Source: Alphaproteobacteria bacterium (lineage in GTDB: Bacteria; Pseudomonadota; Alphaproteobacteria; Rhodobacterales; Rhodobacteraceae). From it: a DNA stretch of 64,000 nucleotides. This document shows positions 46,685 to 55,275 of the stretch, piece after piece. The translations under genes were made by a program, and so were the position numbers. Numbering within the stretch: the stretch's first letter is position 1; each line of letters opens with the position of its first letter. The stretch is taken from contig JAUHXK010000007.1 in NCBI GenBank assembly GCA_030427405.1, forward strand, positions 62,001 to 126,000, in the 5' to 3' direction. The notes under the pieces are model-generated. The model had not been told where the DNA came from. It searched no databases and saw only the letters and a list, made by a program, of their open reading frames with translations.

Positions 46685-47053
46685 ATGCGTAACGCAACCA
46701 TGGTATTGGGCGTCATTGCCGGGTTGATCGGGATGATTGTCGGCTTTTTCGGCTATGGCTATGTCGAGGCCATAAAGCACTTTGGCGAAATCGACGGGCT
46801 GGCCGAGCAGGTCGACAATGCGGGGCTGGTTCAAACCGCGTCGATCATCGCCCCTTTGCTGGCGATTGCAGGCGGCGCGATGGCTCATGCGCGGGCTCTG
46901 ATCGGGGGCGTTCTGCTGCTGATTTCCGCTGCCGGAATGTATTATGCCTTTGGGTTCAATGTCTTCACGATGTTCCCGATCGCTTTTGCCGGTGTCGCCG
47001 GGGTGCTTGGGCTTGCCGCAGGAAAACCGGACAAGCCCAAGGCGCATTTCTGA
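46685..47053 (+). CDS. Small four-helix membrane protein
   Basis: This 122-residue protein has four hydrophobic segments (about 7-27, 50-68, 70-88 and 90-112) and few polar residues. No conserved motif is evident; the family is unknown to me. AGGGACTGA lies upstream of the ATG. It is in the same direction as the ArsC/Spx gene, 41 bases after it, and ends one base before the stop of the convergent DoxX gene. Confidence 0.65.
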   Translation: MRNATMVLGVIAGLIGMIVGFFGYGYVEAIKHFGEIDGLAEQVDNAGLVQTASIIAPLLAIAGGAMAHARALIGGVLLLISAAGMYYAFGFNVFTMFPIAFAGVAGVLGLAAGKPDKPKAHF

Positions 47054-47054
47054 T

Positions 47055-47582
47055 CTATTTCAGGCGCAGAACCCGGTCGAGCGAGATCGGGCCCGCGCCG
47101 TTGATCGCCATCACCAGAAACAGGAAAGTCCACATCGCGCGCTGATCCATCAGCGTGATGGTATTGTCGAAGAGACTGCCAAGCTTGACGCCGTGGCCGG
47201 TGACATCCGTCAGGGTTTGAACCCAGACAAAACCGATCATGCCAAGTGCGGCAAGCCGGGTGAACAGTCCAACCAGCAAGAGCGCAGGCAGGATGAATTC
47301 GGCCCAGGTTCCGGCAACGGCAACGGGCCAGGTAAGAAATCCCAGTTGCGAACTGTCATAGCCGACAGCCTCCATAGCCTTTGGAAAAATCTGGACATAA
47401 GCCCCGTCAGACGGGAAGAGAAACCCAAGGAAGCCGCTGCCCAGTTTGGTCATTGCCGAGTTCCAGTAATACACCAGCAAGACGGCCACGAACATCAGCC
47501 GGGCCAGTGTCGGGGTCATCCAGTTCGAAGCGTGGTCCAGCTTTCCAAATGCGGCATTGTGCATTGAAATCAGGGCGGTCAT
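47055..47582 (-). CDS. DoxX-family membrane protein, last gene of the bufferin operon
   Basis: The 175-residue protein has four transmembrane segments and the DoxX-type motif LGFLTWPVAVAGTWAEFILPALLLVGL. In the Caulobacter gig operon the fourth gene (gigD) encodes such a DoxX protein next to the bufferin genes. Its exact job is not known, perhaps a membrane redox partner. The ATG at 47582 overlaps the DUF2063 stop by four bases. Confidence 0.85.
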   Translation of the reverse strand: MTALISMHNAAFGKLDHASNWMTPTLARLMFVAVLLVYYWNSAMTKLGSGFLGFLFPSDGAYVQIFPKAMEAVGYDSSQLGFLTWPVAVAGTWAEFILPALLLVGLFTRLAALGMIGFVWVQTLTDVTGHGVKLGSLFDNTITLMDQRAMWTFLFLVMAINGAGPISLDRVLRLK

Positions 47583-48340
47583 GTATTCAGCCTTTCCATG
47601 GTCACAGAAGTTATCGCGCCACCCTGCAGCAACAGTGCCAAGGTGGTTCCAAGGTCGAAATCCGGTGTTGCTGCCAGTGTTGCCTCGAAGGCAGGGCCAA
47701 TCGCCAACCCTGACTTGAGGCCCGAGATCCAGTCGGCGCCGCCCGGTGGCAGCAGCTGTGGCAGCGGGTCGTAATCGGGCCGCGTGATCAAAACATCCTG
47801 TGCACCCGGTTGCGGTTTGGGCGCATCGGGTTCGGTGTTGAACCGCCAGATCGCATGAACTGGCCATGGGGACCGCACAATCTGCATCGACGGCGCCAGG
47901 CGCAGCCGGGCTTGCAGCAACCTGTCCGGCGCAAGGGCCAGGTCGTCTGCGCTGGCCGCTGTGCTGTCTGCCGCGTGATAGGACCGGCGCAATGCCAGTT
48001 CCAGCCGTGCCACATCAGGCAGATAGCCCAGGTGCGCCAATTGCTTGGTCGCGGCCAGAAACGCCGGGAATTCTTCGCCATAGAACATCATCAAGGGCGA
48101 AGAAGGTGGATGCTGGCGCAGGAACATGCCGGCCAACCCGTCCATATTCTGTTTGCCCAGCAGTTTGGCAATGACAGGAAAAGCCTGATGCATCGCTTCG
48201 GTCAAAGATACAGCGACGTTATTTCTGTAGACGGAAAAGCGCCGCCCGGCCGGACGGGCCTGTGCATCCAAAAGCCCCTCTGGAACCGGAACCGACGCAT
48301 CCAACAGCGCGGCGCGGAATTCTGCCTGGGACACGCTCAT
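47579..48340 (-). CDS. bufC: DUF2063 protein, bufferin maturation partner (BufC-like)
   Basis: The 253-residue protein has the N-terminal DUF2063 domain (QAEFRAALLDASVPVPEGLL, RRFSVYRNNVAVSLTEAMHQAFPVIAKLLG). DUF2063 proteins are recruiters that present the precursor peptide to the DUF692 enzyme, as MbnC does in methanobactin synthesis. Its start overlaps the DUF692 stop (ATGA at 48337-48340). Confidence 0.85.
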   Translation of the reverse strand: MSVSQAEFRAALLDASVPVPEGLLDAQARPAGRRFSVYRNNVAVSLTEAMHQAFPVIAKLLGKQNMDGLAGMFLRQHPPSSPLMMFYGEEFPAFLAATKQLAHLGYLPDVARLELALRRSYHAADSTAASADDLALAPDRLLQARLRLAPSMQIVRSPWPVHAIWRFNTEPDAPKPQPGAQDVLITRPDYDPLPQLLPPGGADWISGLKSGLAIGPAFEATLAATPDFDLGTTLALLLQGGAITSVTMERLNT

Positions 48341-49194
48341 GCCGGTATCCGCTCAAGCGCGGATTGCGCGCGCTGGGCTTCCGACTGCAAAACGGACCAA
48401 TCAGGGACATCGGTGTCCCATTCGATCAGAACCGGCCGCGGGCCGGACCGTTCAAGGACATAATCCAAAAGTGCCCAGACCGGATCGACCACCGCCCGAC
48501 CGTGGCTGTCGATCAACAGAGGATTGCCGTGATCGTCCTGATCTTCGTCATGGCCGCCAAGGTGGATTTCTTTGACAAGCTCAAGCGGGAAGGCATCGAT
48601 GTAATCTTGCGGCGCATAGTTCAGGTTTGTCGCCGAGACAAAAACATTGTTCACATCCAAAAGCATCCCGCACCCGGTGCGCCGCGCGACCTCGCGCAGG
48701 AAATCTGGTTCGGCCCAGGTGCTTTCTTCAAACGCAAGATAGCTGGACGGGTTTTCAAGCAACATCTGCCGACCGACGGTGTTCTGAACGTGGTCGATAT
48801 GATCGCAGACGCGGTCCAGCGTGGCATCGGTATACGGAAGCGGCAACAGATCGTTCAGGAAATGGGTATCGTGGGTGGACCAGGCCAGATGCTCGGAGAA
48901 GCTGGCGGGGTGCAACCAGTCCACGAGGTGTTTCAGACGCGCAAGGTGGTCGGTATCCAGCGGGCCTTCGCCGCCGATGGACAGGCCCACGCCATGCACC
49001 GAGATGGGGAACTGTTCTGACAGAAGGCGCAGTTGCGCCAGGGGCCGCCCGCCATCGCCCATATAATTCTCGGCATGGATCTCCAGCCATGCGACAGGCT
49101 TGGGCTGTTCGAGTATCTGCGCGAAATGCTGGGGTTTGTACCCGACGCCCGGCGCTGCGGGCAGGCGGTTCGACCTAAGCGCGTCATCCAACAT
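48337..49194 (-). CDS. bufB: DUF692 multinuclear non-heme iron oxidase (BufB-like)
   Basis: The 285-residue TIM-barrel enzyme of the MNIO (DUF692) family oxidises cysteines in RiPP precursors to heterocycles. The expected metal ligands are present: H40/E42 (LEIHAENY), H67 (SVHGVG), H102 (SEHLAW), E147 (LLENPS), D180/N183 (LLLDVNN), H211/H215 (EIHLGGHDE), D229/H231 (IDSHG) and E258 (LIEWD). The start at 49194 has GGAG upstream. A hairpin separates it from the upstream DUF2282 gene, and DUF2063 follows with overlap. Confidence 0.9.
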   Translation of the reverse strand: MLDDALRSNRLPAAPGVGYKPQHFAQILEQPKPVAWLEIHAENYMGDGGRPLAQLRLLSEQFPISVHGVGLSIGGEGPLDTDHLARLKHLVDWLHPASFSEHLAWSTHDTHFLNDLLPLPYTDATLDRVCDHIDHVQNTVGRQMLLENPSSYLAFEESTWAEPDFLREVARRTGCGMLLDVNNVFVSATNLNYAPQDYIDAFPLELVKEIHLGGHDEDQDDHGNPLLIDSHGRAVVDPVWALLDYVLERSGPRPVLIEWDTDVPDWSVLQSEAQRAQSALERIPA

Positions 49195-49218
49195 CGGCCA
49201 TCTCCGTTTCGGCAAGAA

Positions 49219-49251
49219 AGAGGGCGGGCGCAATCTGACTGCCCGCCCTCT
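49219..49251 (-). terminator. Perfect hairpin between bufA and bufB
   Basis: AGAGGGCGGGC (49219-49229) pairs perfectly with GCCCGCCCTCT (49241-49251) across an 11-base loop. Read on the minus strand it is followed by TTTCTTGCC. It lies in the 75-base gap between the precursor and the maturation genes and could be a partial terminator or an mRNA stabiliser. Confidence 0.65.
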
Positions 49252-49269
49252 GAAATGGTTCAGCGGCAA

Positions 49270-49557
49270 TTATGCCGGCAGGTCGCGTTCCAGCGGCTCC
49301 AGCGAGCCCTTGCGGTCGTCCGGCAGTTCGATATCTGCGCAGGTGCCCGCATCAACCAGGGTCCATGCATTGCCCTGATAGTCGACGGTCGAGGTGCCCG
49401 CGCAGGTGGTGCCGGGACCGGCGGCACAGTCGTTCTGTCCGGCCAGCGAAATACCATAGCATTTTTCCTTGGCCTGCGCGGTTGCGGTTGTTGCCACGCC
49501 CGATACGGCGGCGGCTACTGCACTTGCGATGACCAGTGATTTGGCGGTGTTCGACAT
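49270..49557 (-). CDS. bufA: DUF2282 bufferin precursor (BufA-like)
   Basis: This 95-residue protein has a signal peptide ([25 protein letters not shown]) and a small mature part with four cysteines: C33 ([10 protein letters not shown]), C44 (QNDCAAG), C52 (TTCAG) and C73 (DAGTC). Such DUF2282 proteins are the long RiPP precursors called bufferins; in Caulobacter the central cysteines are converted to heterocycles by the DUF692 enzyme and the product binds copper in the periplasm. The acidic tail ([19 protein letters not shown]) is unlike the core. AAGGGA lies about ten bases upstream of the ATG. Confidence 0.88.
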   Translation of the reverse strand: MSNTAKSLVIASAVAAAVSGVATTATAQAKEKCYGISLAGQNDCAAGPGTTCAGTSTVDYQGNAWTLVDAGTCADIELPDDRKGSLEPLERDLPA

Positions 49558-49733
49558 CTCGGAAATCCCTTTTGATGATTGCGTTTGTCCGCTTGTGACA
49601 GTGACTAAACTAGCGATTGGTGAACCGCAGTTGAATTCACGAGCCCGTGTCTCACAAGCGTGTCAAAGAGCGTCAGGCCCACTTGAATGTTAGTGGGTTG
49701 TTTTTGAAATGAAAATTATAAAATGTTTCAACC

Positions 49734-49755
49734 CGGCCCCAAAATGGGGGCCGGA
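49734..49755 (-). terminator. Hairpin downstream of thrS
   Basis: CCGGCCCC pairs with GGGGCCGG around AAAAT. Read on the minus strand it lies about 25 bases after the thrS stop and is followed by an AT-rich stretch, so it is a likely thrS terminator. It also separates thrS from the bufA control region. Confidence 0.5.
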
Positions 49756-49779
49756 TTTCTGGCAAAGTAACGCCGATTG

Positions 49780-51738
49780 TTACAGCAGGTCTGGTGGGGT
49801 CGCGGCCTGCGAAAGCTCATTTGTTACAGCGTCAAGCGGTTGAACCTGCGTCTGTTTTTCGCCCAGACGCCGCACCGACACGGCGCGTTCTTCGACCTCG
49901 CGGTGACCGACGGCCAGGATGACCGGCACCTTGCCAACCGAATGTTCGCGGACCTTGTAGTTGATTTTCTCGTTGCGGATATCCGCCTCGGCCCGCACGC
50001 CCGCGGCCCTGAGTGTCTCAACCACTTCGTTCACGTAATCGTCGGCCTCAGAGGTGATCGAGGCGACAACCACCTGGCGCGGCGCCAGCCAGAACGGCAG
50101 CTTGCCTGCGTGCTCTTCGATCAGGATACCGATGAACCGTTCGAACGAGCCCAGCGTCGCCCGGTGCAGCATGAACGGGCGGTGCTTGGCGCCATCGGCA
50201 CCAACAAAGCTGGCATCCAGGCGTTCGGGAAGGTTGGGATCAACCTGCAGCGTGCCGCATTGCCATGTCCGCCCGATTGCATCGGTCAGCGTGAATTCTA
50301 GCTTGGGCCCGTAAAACGCGCCTTCGCCTTCGAGGATCTCGTAATCATACCCGGCTGCCCGGCAGGCATCGCCAAGCGCCTTTTCCACCAGATCCCAGCT
50401 TTCATCCGACCCGATCCGCTTTTCGGGGCGGGTGGACAGTTTGATGGTCCAGTCATGGAAGCCCAGATCGGCATAGACCTTGGACAAGAAGGCAATGAAC
50501 TTGGCGGTCTCGGATTCGATCTGATCCTCGGCACAGAAGATGTGACCGTCGTCCTGGGTGAAGCCGCGTACCCGCATGATCCCGTGCAACGCGCCCGATG
50601 GTTCATAGCGGGCGCATGATCCAAACTCGGCCATGCGCAAAGGCAGGTCGCGATAGGATTTAAGACCCTGGTTGAACACCTGAACGTGACAGGGGCAGTT
50701 CATCGGCTTCAGCGCGTTGATCGCCTTTTCGCGGGCATGGTCTTCGTCCACTTCGACGATGAACATGTTTTCCTGGTACTTGTCCCAGTGGCCCGAGGCC
50801 TCCCACAGTTTGCGATCGACGACTTGCGGGGTGTTCACTTCGACATAGCCGTCGCGCTCTTGCATGCGGCGCATGTAATCCTGCAAGGTCGTGTAGATCT
50901 TCCACCCGTTCGGATGCCAGAAGATCTGACCCGGGGCTTCTTCCTGCATGTGGAACAGGTCCATTTCGCGGCCCAGCTTGCGGTGGTCGCGCTTGGCGGC
51001 CTCTTCCAGCATGTGCAGGTGCGCTTTCAGCTTTTCCTTTCCGGTAAAGGCCACGCCATAGATACGCTGCAGCATCGCGCGGTTGCTGTCGCCGCGCCAA
51101 TAGGCCCCCGCAATGCTCATCAGCTTGAAGGCATCGCCCGGCAATTGGCCGGTATGTTGCAGGTGCGGACCACGGCACAGGTCTTGCCAATGCCCGTGCC
51201 AATACATGCGCAGGGGCTCGTTGCCGGGAATGGCTTCGATCAGCTCGACCTTGTAGGGTTCGTTATTGGCCTTGTAAAATTCGATCGCGCGCTCCCGGTC
51301 CCAAATCTCGGTGGTGACGGGTTCCCGCTTGTTGATGATCTCTTTCATCTTCTTTTCGATGAGGCCGAGATCTTCGGGCGTGAACGGCTCTTCCCGGTCA
51401 AAGTCGTAGTACCAGCCGTTGTCGATGACCGGGCCGATGGTGACCTTGGTTGCGGGCCAGATTTCCTGCACGGCGCGCGCCATGACATGGGCCAGGTCGT
51501 GACGGATCAGCTCATTGGCCTGCTCTTCATCCTTCATGGTGTGAATGGCGATTTGGGCATCTGCTTCGATGGGCCATTGCAGGTCCCAGTGCTGACCGTT
51601 CACCGTGGCCGAGATGGCCTTTTTCGCCAGCGAGGTTGAGATATCGGCAGCCACCTGCGCGGGTGTTACGCCTGCGTCATAAGATCGTGCATTGCCATCG
51701 GGAAAAGTAAGGGAGACTGACTGTGAGTCCAGGGCCAT
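49780..51738 (-). CDS. thrS: Threonyl-tRNA synthetase
   Basis: The 652-residue class II synthetase has an N-terminal TGS domain ([21 protein letters not shown]), the editing domain with [17 protein letters not shown], and the catalytic domain with [10 protein letters not shown] (zinc Cys) and [15 protein letters not shown]. The C-terminal anticodon domain follows. The ATG at 51738 has AGGAG upstream. A perfect nine-base inverted repeat lies in its leader, about 120 bases before the start. Confidence 0.96.
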   Translation of the reverse strand: MALDSQSVSLTFPDGNARSYDAGVTPAQVAADISTSLAKKAISATVNGQHWDLQWPIEADAQIAIHTMKDEEQANELIRHDLAHVMARAVQEIWPATKVTIGPVIDNGWYYDFDREEPFTPEDLGLIEKKMKEIINKREPVTTEIWDRERAIEFYKANNEPYKVELIEAIPGNEPLRMYWHGHWQDLCRGPHLQHTGQLPGDAFKLMSIAGAYWRGDSNRAMLQRIYGVAFTGKEKLKAHLHMLEEAAKRDHRKLGREMDLFHMQEEAPGQIFWHPNGWKIYTTLQDYMRRMQERDGYVEVNTPQVVDRKLWEASGHWDKYQENMFIVEVDEDHAREKAINALKPMNCPCHVQVFNQGLKSYRDLPLRMAEFGSCARYEPSGALHGIMRVRGFTQDDGHIFCAEDQIESETAKFIAFLSKVYADLGFHDWTIKLSTRPEKRIGSDESWDLVEKALGDACRAAGYDYEILEGEGAFYGPKLEFTLTDAIGRTWQCGTLQVDPNLPERLDASFVGADGAKHRPFMLHRATLGSFERFIGILIEEHAGKLPFWLAPRQVVVASITSEADDYVNEVVETLRAAGVRAEADIRNEKINYKVREHSVGKVPVILAVGHREVEERAVSVRRLGEKQTQVQPLDAVTNELSQAATPPDLL

Positions 51739-51857
51739 ATCGGCTCTCCTCGTCGGTTTGGCGCCCACTGAACGCCCGGTTGCGGGTTATGTGTGTCCCG
51801 ATCATGTGGCAGGCGCTGCGCCGGGTGTCAAGGGTCGGGGCAAGGGCGCGGCCCTGC

Positions 51858-51883
51858 CGCCATTGGCGTTCGATCCAATGGCG
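51858..51883. repeat. Inverted repeat in the thrS leader region
   Basis: CGCCATTGG (51858-51866) and CCAATGGCG (51875-51883) form a perfect nine-base stem around an eight-base loop. It lies between divergent thrS and the alpha/beta hydrolase gene. Confidence 0.5.
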
Positions 51884-51984
51884 CACCAAGGGCGGCTTCT
51901 CTGAGTATTTGGGAAAAGATGAAGGTCGTGGAATTGCACTTGGGGGTGCGGCGTGCATGATGTTGCAAAAGCAAAGAGGGTTTC

Positions 51985-52734
51985 ATGGCAGCGACGGAAA
52001 TTCTGGAAACACCGCAAGGGCGGCGGTTGGCCTATCACAAGAGCGAGGGCACTGGGCCGACCATCGTTTTTCTTGGCGGTTTGAAATCGGATATGGAAGG
52101 CACCAAGGCAGTCCATCTGGAAGCCTGGGCGCAGGCGCGCGGGCAGGGGTTTCTGAGGTTTGATTATTCCGGGCATGGCGAAAGCTCGGGCGCGTTCGAG
52201 GACGGCTGTATCGGGGACTGGCACGCGGATACGGTTGCCGCCGTCGATGCGCTGACCGACGGTCCCCTGGTGGTGGTCGGGTCATCCATGGGGGGCTGGC
52301 AGGCCCTTTTGCTGGCCAGGCAGAGACCAGCGCGCCTGGCCGGGCTGGTTACCATTGCCGCGGCGCCGGATTTTACCGAAGACGGGTATTGGGCCTCGTT
52401 CAGCGACGCGCAGAAACAGGCGCTTGAAACGGTCGGGCATGTGGAACTGCCGTCGGACTATGTGGAGCCTTATGTTATCACCAAACGGATGATCGAAGAC
52501 GGCCGCGCGCAGTTGGTTCTGCGCAAGCCGCTGCATCTGCCGTTTCCTGTCAGGTTTCTGCAGGGCACGGCTGATACCGCTGTCTCGACGCAGACGGCGG
52601 TCCGGTTGCTGGACCACGCCACAGGCCCCGATATGCACCTGGAACTGGTCAAGGATGCCGATCACCGGTTCTCGGACGGTCCTTGTTTGGGGCTGATCGA
52701 ACGGGCGATCCTTGACGTGATGGATGCAGGCTGA
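51985..52734 (+). CDS. Alpha/beta hydrolase (serine)
   Basis: This 249-residue cytoplasmic hydrolase has the motifs IVFLGGLKSDMEGTKA, DYSGHGESSG and the nucleophile elbow GSSMGGWQ with Ser101. It resembles the ABHD10/palmitoyl-thioesterase-like group found in alphaproteobacteria. The catalytic His is in KDADHRFSDG. It ends overlapping the next hydrolase gene by one base (TGATG). Confidence 0.85.
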   Translation: MAATEILETPQGRRLAYHKSEGTGPTIVFLGGLKSDMEGTKAVHLEAWAQARGQGFLRFDYSGHGESSGAFEDGCIGDWHADTVAAVDALTDGPLVVVGSSMGGWQALLLARQRPARLAGLVTIAAAPDFTEDGYWASFSDAQKQALETVGHVELPSDYVEPYVITKRMIEDGRAQLVLRKPLHLPFPVRFLQGTADTAVSTQTAVRLLDHATGPDMHLELVKDADHRFSDGPCLGLIERAILDVMDAG

Positions 52735-53732
52735 TGCGCCGCTTGGGTTGGGTCATCGGGCGGCTGCTGCTGGTCCTGATCACTGTCGCCGGGCTGGCGT
52801 ATTTCTTCGGTCCGCGCGAGGCAATTGACCTGCACCCCCGGTTTGATCCGCGCAAGTTCGGCGAAGGCGTGCAGGTTTATTTCGAAAGTACCGAATCCGC
52901 CTTTGACGATATCGTGCCCGGCGTTGAAAAACGGGTGATCTGGCAGGACGGGCTCAAGGAACAGCGCACTCCTTATGCGGTGCTTTACGTTCACGGGTTC
53001 TCGGCCACCTCGGAAGAGATACGCCCCGTACCGGACCGGGTCGCACAGGCGCTGGGGGCAAACCTTGTCTATACCCGCTTGCAGGGTCACGGGCGCACCG
53101 GTCGAGATGCGATGGGCGAAGGCACCGCAAGCGGCTGGATGCAGGACATCGCCGAAGGTCTGGCCGCCGCGCGCGCCGTGGGCGATCAGGTAATCATCCT
53201 GTCGACATCCACCGGCGGAACGCTGGCTGCGGCGGCAGCGCTGGATGGCGACCTGAGCGCAGACGTGGCCGGGATCGTGTTTGTCTCGCCCAATTTTGGC
53301 GTCAATGCCGCAGGGGCCTGGATACCCGGTCTGCCCTGGGCCAGGACATGGTTGCCATGGCTGATGGGGCAATACCGCGATGTCTCGGACCCGGACCCCG
53401 AGCGGAACACATATTGGTCGCTGGTCTATCCGTGGCAGGCGGTGGTGCCGATGACGGTACTGGTTGAAACGGTATATGCGCTGGATTTCTCGGCGGCCAG
53501 CATACCGGCCCTGTTCTGGTTTTCCGATGACGATCAGGTGGTGCGCCCCGATCTGACGCACGAGGTCGCGCAGAGTTGGGGTGGTCCGGTCTCGGTCGAA
53601 CTGGTGACAATGGGGCCGCAGGACGATCCGGCCGCACATGTGATCGCCGGGCGGCTGATGTCGCCGGGGCAGACGGACAAGATGGTTTCGGGTATTCTGG
53701 ACTGGTTGAAAGGGTTGGGAATAGAAGGATGA
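52734..53732 (+). CDS. Alpha/beta hydrolase with N-terminal membrane anchor
   Basis: The 332-residue protein starts with a hydrophobic segment (LLLVLITVAGLAYFFG, residues 11-26) that anchors it to the membrane or directs export. The hydrolase fold has AVLYVHGFSATSEE and a nucleophile elbow STSTGG in which Ser replaces the usual first Gly, with S159 as nucleophile. The His is in DPAAHVIAG. The substrate is unknown. It follows the previous hydrolase without a gap. Confidence 0.8.
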   Translation: MRRLGWVIGRLLLVLITVAGLAYFFGPREAIDLHPRFDPRKFGEGVQVYFESTESAFDDIVPGVEKRVIWQDGLKEQRTPYAVLYVHGFSATSEEIRPVPDRVAQALGANLVYTRLQGHGRTGRDAMGEGTASGWMQDIAEGLAAARAVGDQVIILSTSTGGTLAAAAALDGDLSADVAGIVFVSPNFGVNAAGAWIPGLPWARTWLPWLMGQYRDVSDPDPERNTYWSLVYPWQAVVPMTVLVETVYALDFSAASIPALFWFSDDDQVVRPDLTHEVAQSWGGPVSVELVTMGPQDDPAAHVIAGRLMSPGQTDKMVSGILDWLKGLGIEG

Positions 53733-53877
53733 CAGCGCTTATCGGTCCGGTTGTTTTGCGCGATCCGGAACGCGACATGCCCGCGCGTTGCATGGCATCG
53801 ACGCAGCAGCTGCGCAGCGCAGGTCGGGCCTGTGTGGCGCACTGCGCCGGGCACTGAAATTGCGCAGGCCGGGCAGC

Positions 53878-54492
53878 ATGTGGAGCCTTGAGACCCTGGG
53901 GCGCGTACGTCTGTCGCGCCATTTCTTCATGCGCGATTTCCTGTATTCCGAGATCGGGAATTTCCATGCGGTCCCGAACATCCCCGACAAGCCGGACCTG
54001 GCCATCGAAACCGGTCGGGCCTTTTGCGAAACACTTCTGGACCCGCTGGAAGAAACCTTTGGGCGGGTCGCTGTCCGCTCGGGCTATCGCTCGGCCGCGC
54101 TGAACCGGTTCGGCAACGAAAACCGGCTGAACTGTGCACGTAACGACAACCCATTGGAATGCCACATCTGGGACCGCGGCGAAGGCCCCGACAGGATCGC
54201 GGGCGCGTCCATCGTGATCCCGTGGTTTGCCGACAGGTATGCAAAAGGCCGCGATTGGCGCGACCTGGCATGGTGGATGCACGATCACCTTGATTATTCC
54301 GAGATCTGGTTTTTTCCCAAGCTTTGCGCATTCAACCTGGTGTGGCGCCCCAAGCCGCTGCGGCGGATCGACAGTTATATCGCGCCGCGCGGGTGTTTGC
54401 TGAAACCCGGCGCCGAACCGGTCGAGGACCTGTCACAACGGCGCCGGCGATACGCCGATTTTCCGCCTTTCCGAGGTTTGGATTTCCCCTGA
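53878..54492 (+). CDS. M15-like peptidase-family protein, conserved in Rhodobacterales
   Basis: The product of about 204 residues has LSRHFFMRDFLYSEIGNF and AVRSGYRSAALNRFGNE, a pattern like the M15A peptidase/Hedgehog-type fold in which SxxH and D motifs bind zinc. Its His-containing motif ECHIWDRGEG follows. No signal peptide is seen. A TTG start at 53788 would add 30 residues, but the ATG at 53878 is more natural. It is not known whether the enzyme is active. Confidence 0.65.
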   Translation: MWSLETLGRVRLSRHFFMRDFLYSEIGNFHAVPNIPDKPDLAIETGRAFCETLLDPLEETFGRVAVRSGYRSAALNRFGNENRLNCARNDNPLECHIWDRGEGPDRIAGASIVIPWFADRYAKGRDWRDLAWWMHDHLDYSEIWFFPKLCAFNLVWRPKPLRRIDSYIAPRGCLLKPGAEPVEDLSQRRRRYADFPPFRGLDFP

Positions 54493-54564
54493 AGTTTCTC
54501 TTGCCGGGGGGCAGCAAAACTTTCATCCTGCACTTAAAAATAACCGCCGAATTAGGAGGTCAGC

Positions 54565-55275
54565 GTGGTCGAGCCGCTGGTTCTGTTGCCTGGGTTGATG
54601 TGCGATGCGCGCATGTTTTTTCACCAGATCGTGTATCTGTCACAAGCGCGCGCGGTCACGGTTGCGCCGATCACATCAGGAGAACGCGTCGAAGAGATCG
54701 CCTCGGGTCTTCTGGATCAGTTGCCGCACAGATTTGCCCTGGCCGGGGCTTGCATGGGCGGGGTCGTGGCCCTGGAGTTGATCCGGCGCGCGCCCGAACG
54801 GATTACCCGCCTGTGCCTGATGGCGACCGACGCACAAGCGGACACTCCGCAAATGGCGGCCGCCCGCGAAGACCTGATCGTAGGGGCGCAGGCCGGGCGT
54901 CTGGACGAGGTCATGCGCAAGGTTGTCGGATCGGAAGCGCTGGCGCCGGGAACGCATCGGATACCCATTCTCACCGAAGTGCTGGGCATGGCCTCTGACA
55001 TGGGTGCGGACATATTCGTGCGCCAGATGCGCGCGTTGCAGCGGCGCCCCGATCAGCAGGGGACATTGCGCCGGATCAAGGTGCCGACGCTGGTTCTCAG
55101 CGGTGCGCATGACACGTTGATGCCGACCCGCAAACACGCGTTCATGGCTGATCTGATCCCCGAAGCGGACCTGATGGTCATCGAAGATGCAGGCCATGTG
55201 CCCGCGCTGGAAACGCCGGGTGCGGTGACGGCGGCAATGGACAGGTGGCTGAACCAGCCCTTGCGCCTGATTTAG
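54565..55275 (+). CDS. Alpha/beta hydrolase with Cys at the nucleophile position
   Basis: This 236-residue protein has PLVLLPGLMCDARMF and the late LVLSGAHDTLMPT and DAGHVPALE motifs of the fold. The nucleophile elbow reads AGACMGGVVAL: Cys63 takes the place of the usual Ser. It uses a GTG start with AGGAGGT four bases upstream. Its stop overlaps the stop of the convergent DUF6151 gene. The activity is unknown. Confidence 0.82.
   Translation: MVEPLVLLPGLMCDARMFFHQIVYLSQARAVTVAPITSGERVEEIASGLLDQLPHRFALAGACMGGVVALELIRRAPERITRLCLMATDAQADTPQMAAAREDLIVGAQAGRLDEVMRKVVGSEALAPGTHRIPILTEVLGMASDMGADIFVRQMRALQRRPDQQGTLRRIKVPTLVLSGAHDTLMPTRKHAFMADLIPEADLMVIEDAGHVPALETPGAVTAAMDRWLNQPLRLI

Noticed and set aside
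53729..53857. Small plus-strand open frame of 42 codons between the second hydrolase and the M15-like gene
   Set aside because: It starts inside the preceding hydrolase end without a ribosome site and shows no motif; it may be part of the leader of the next gene.
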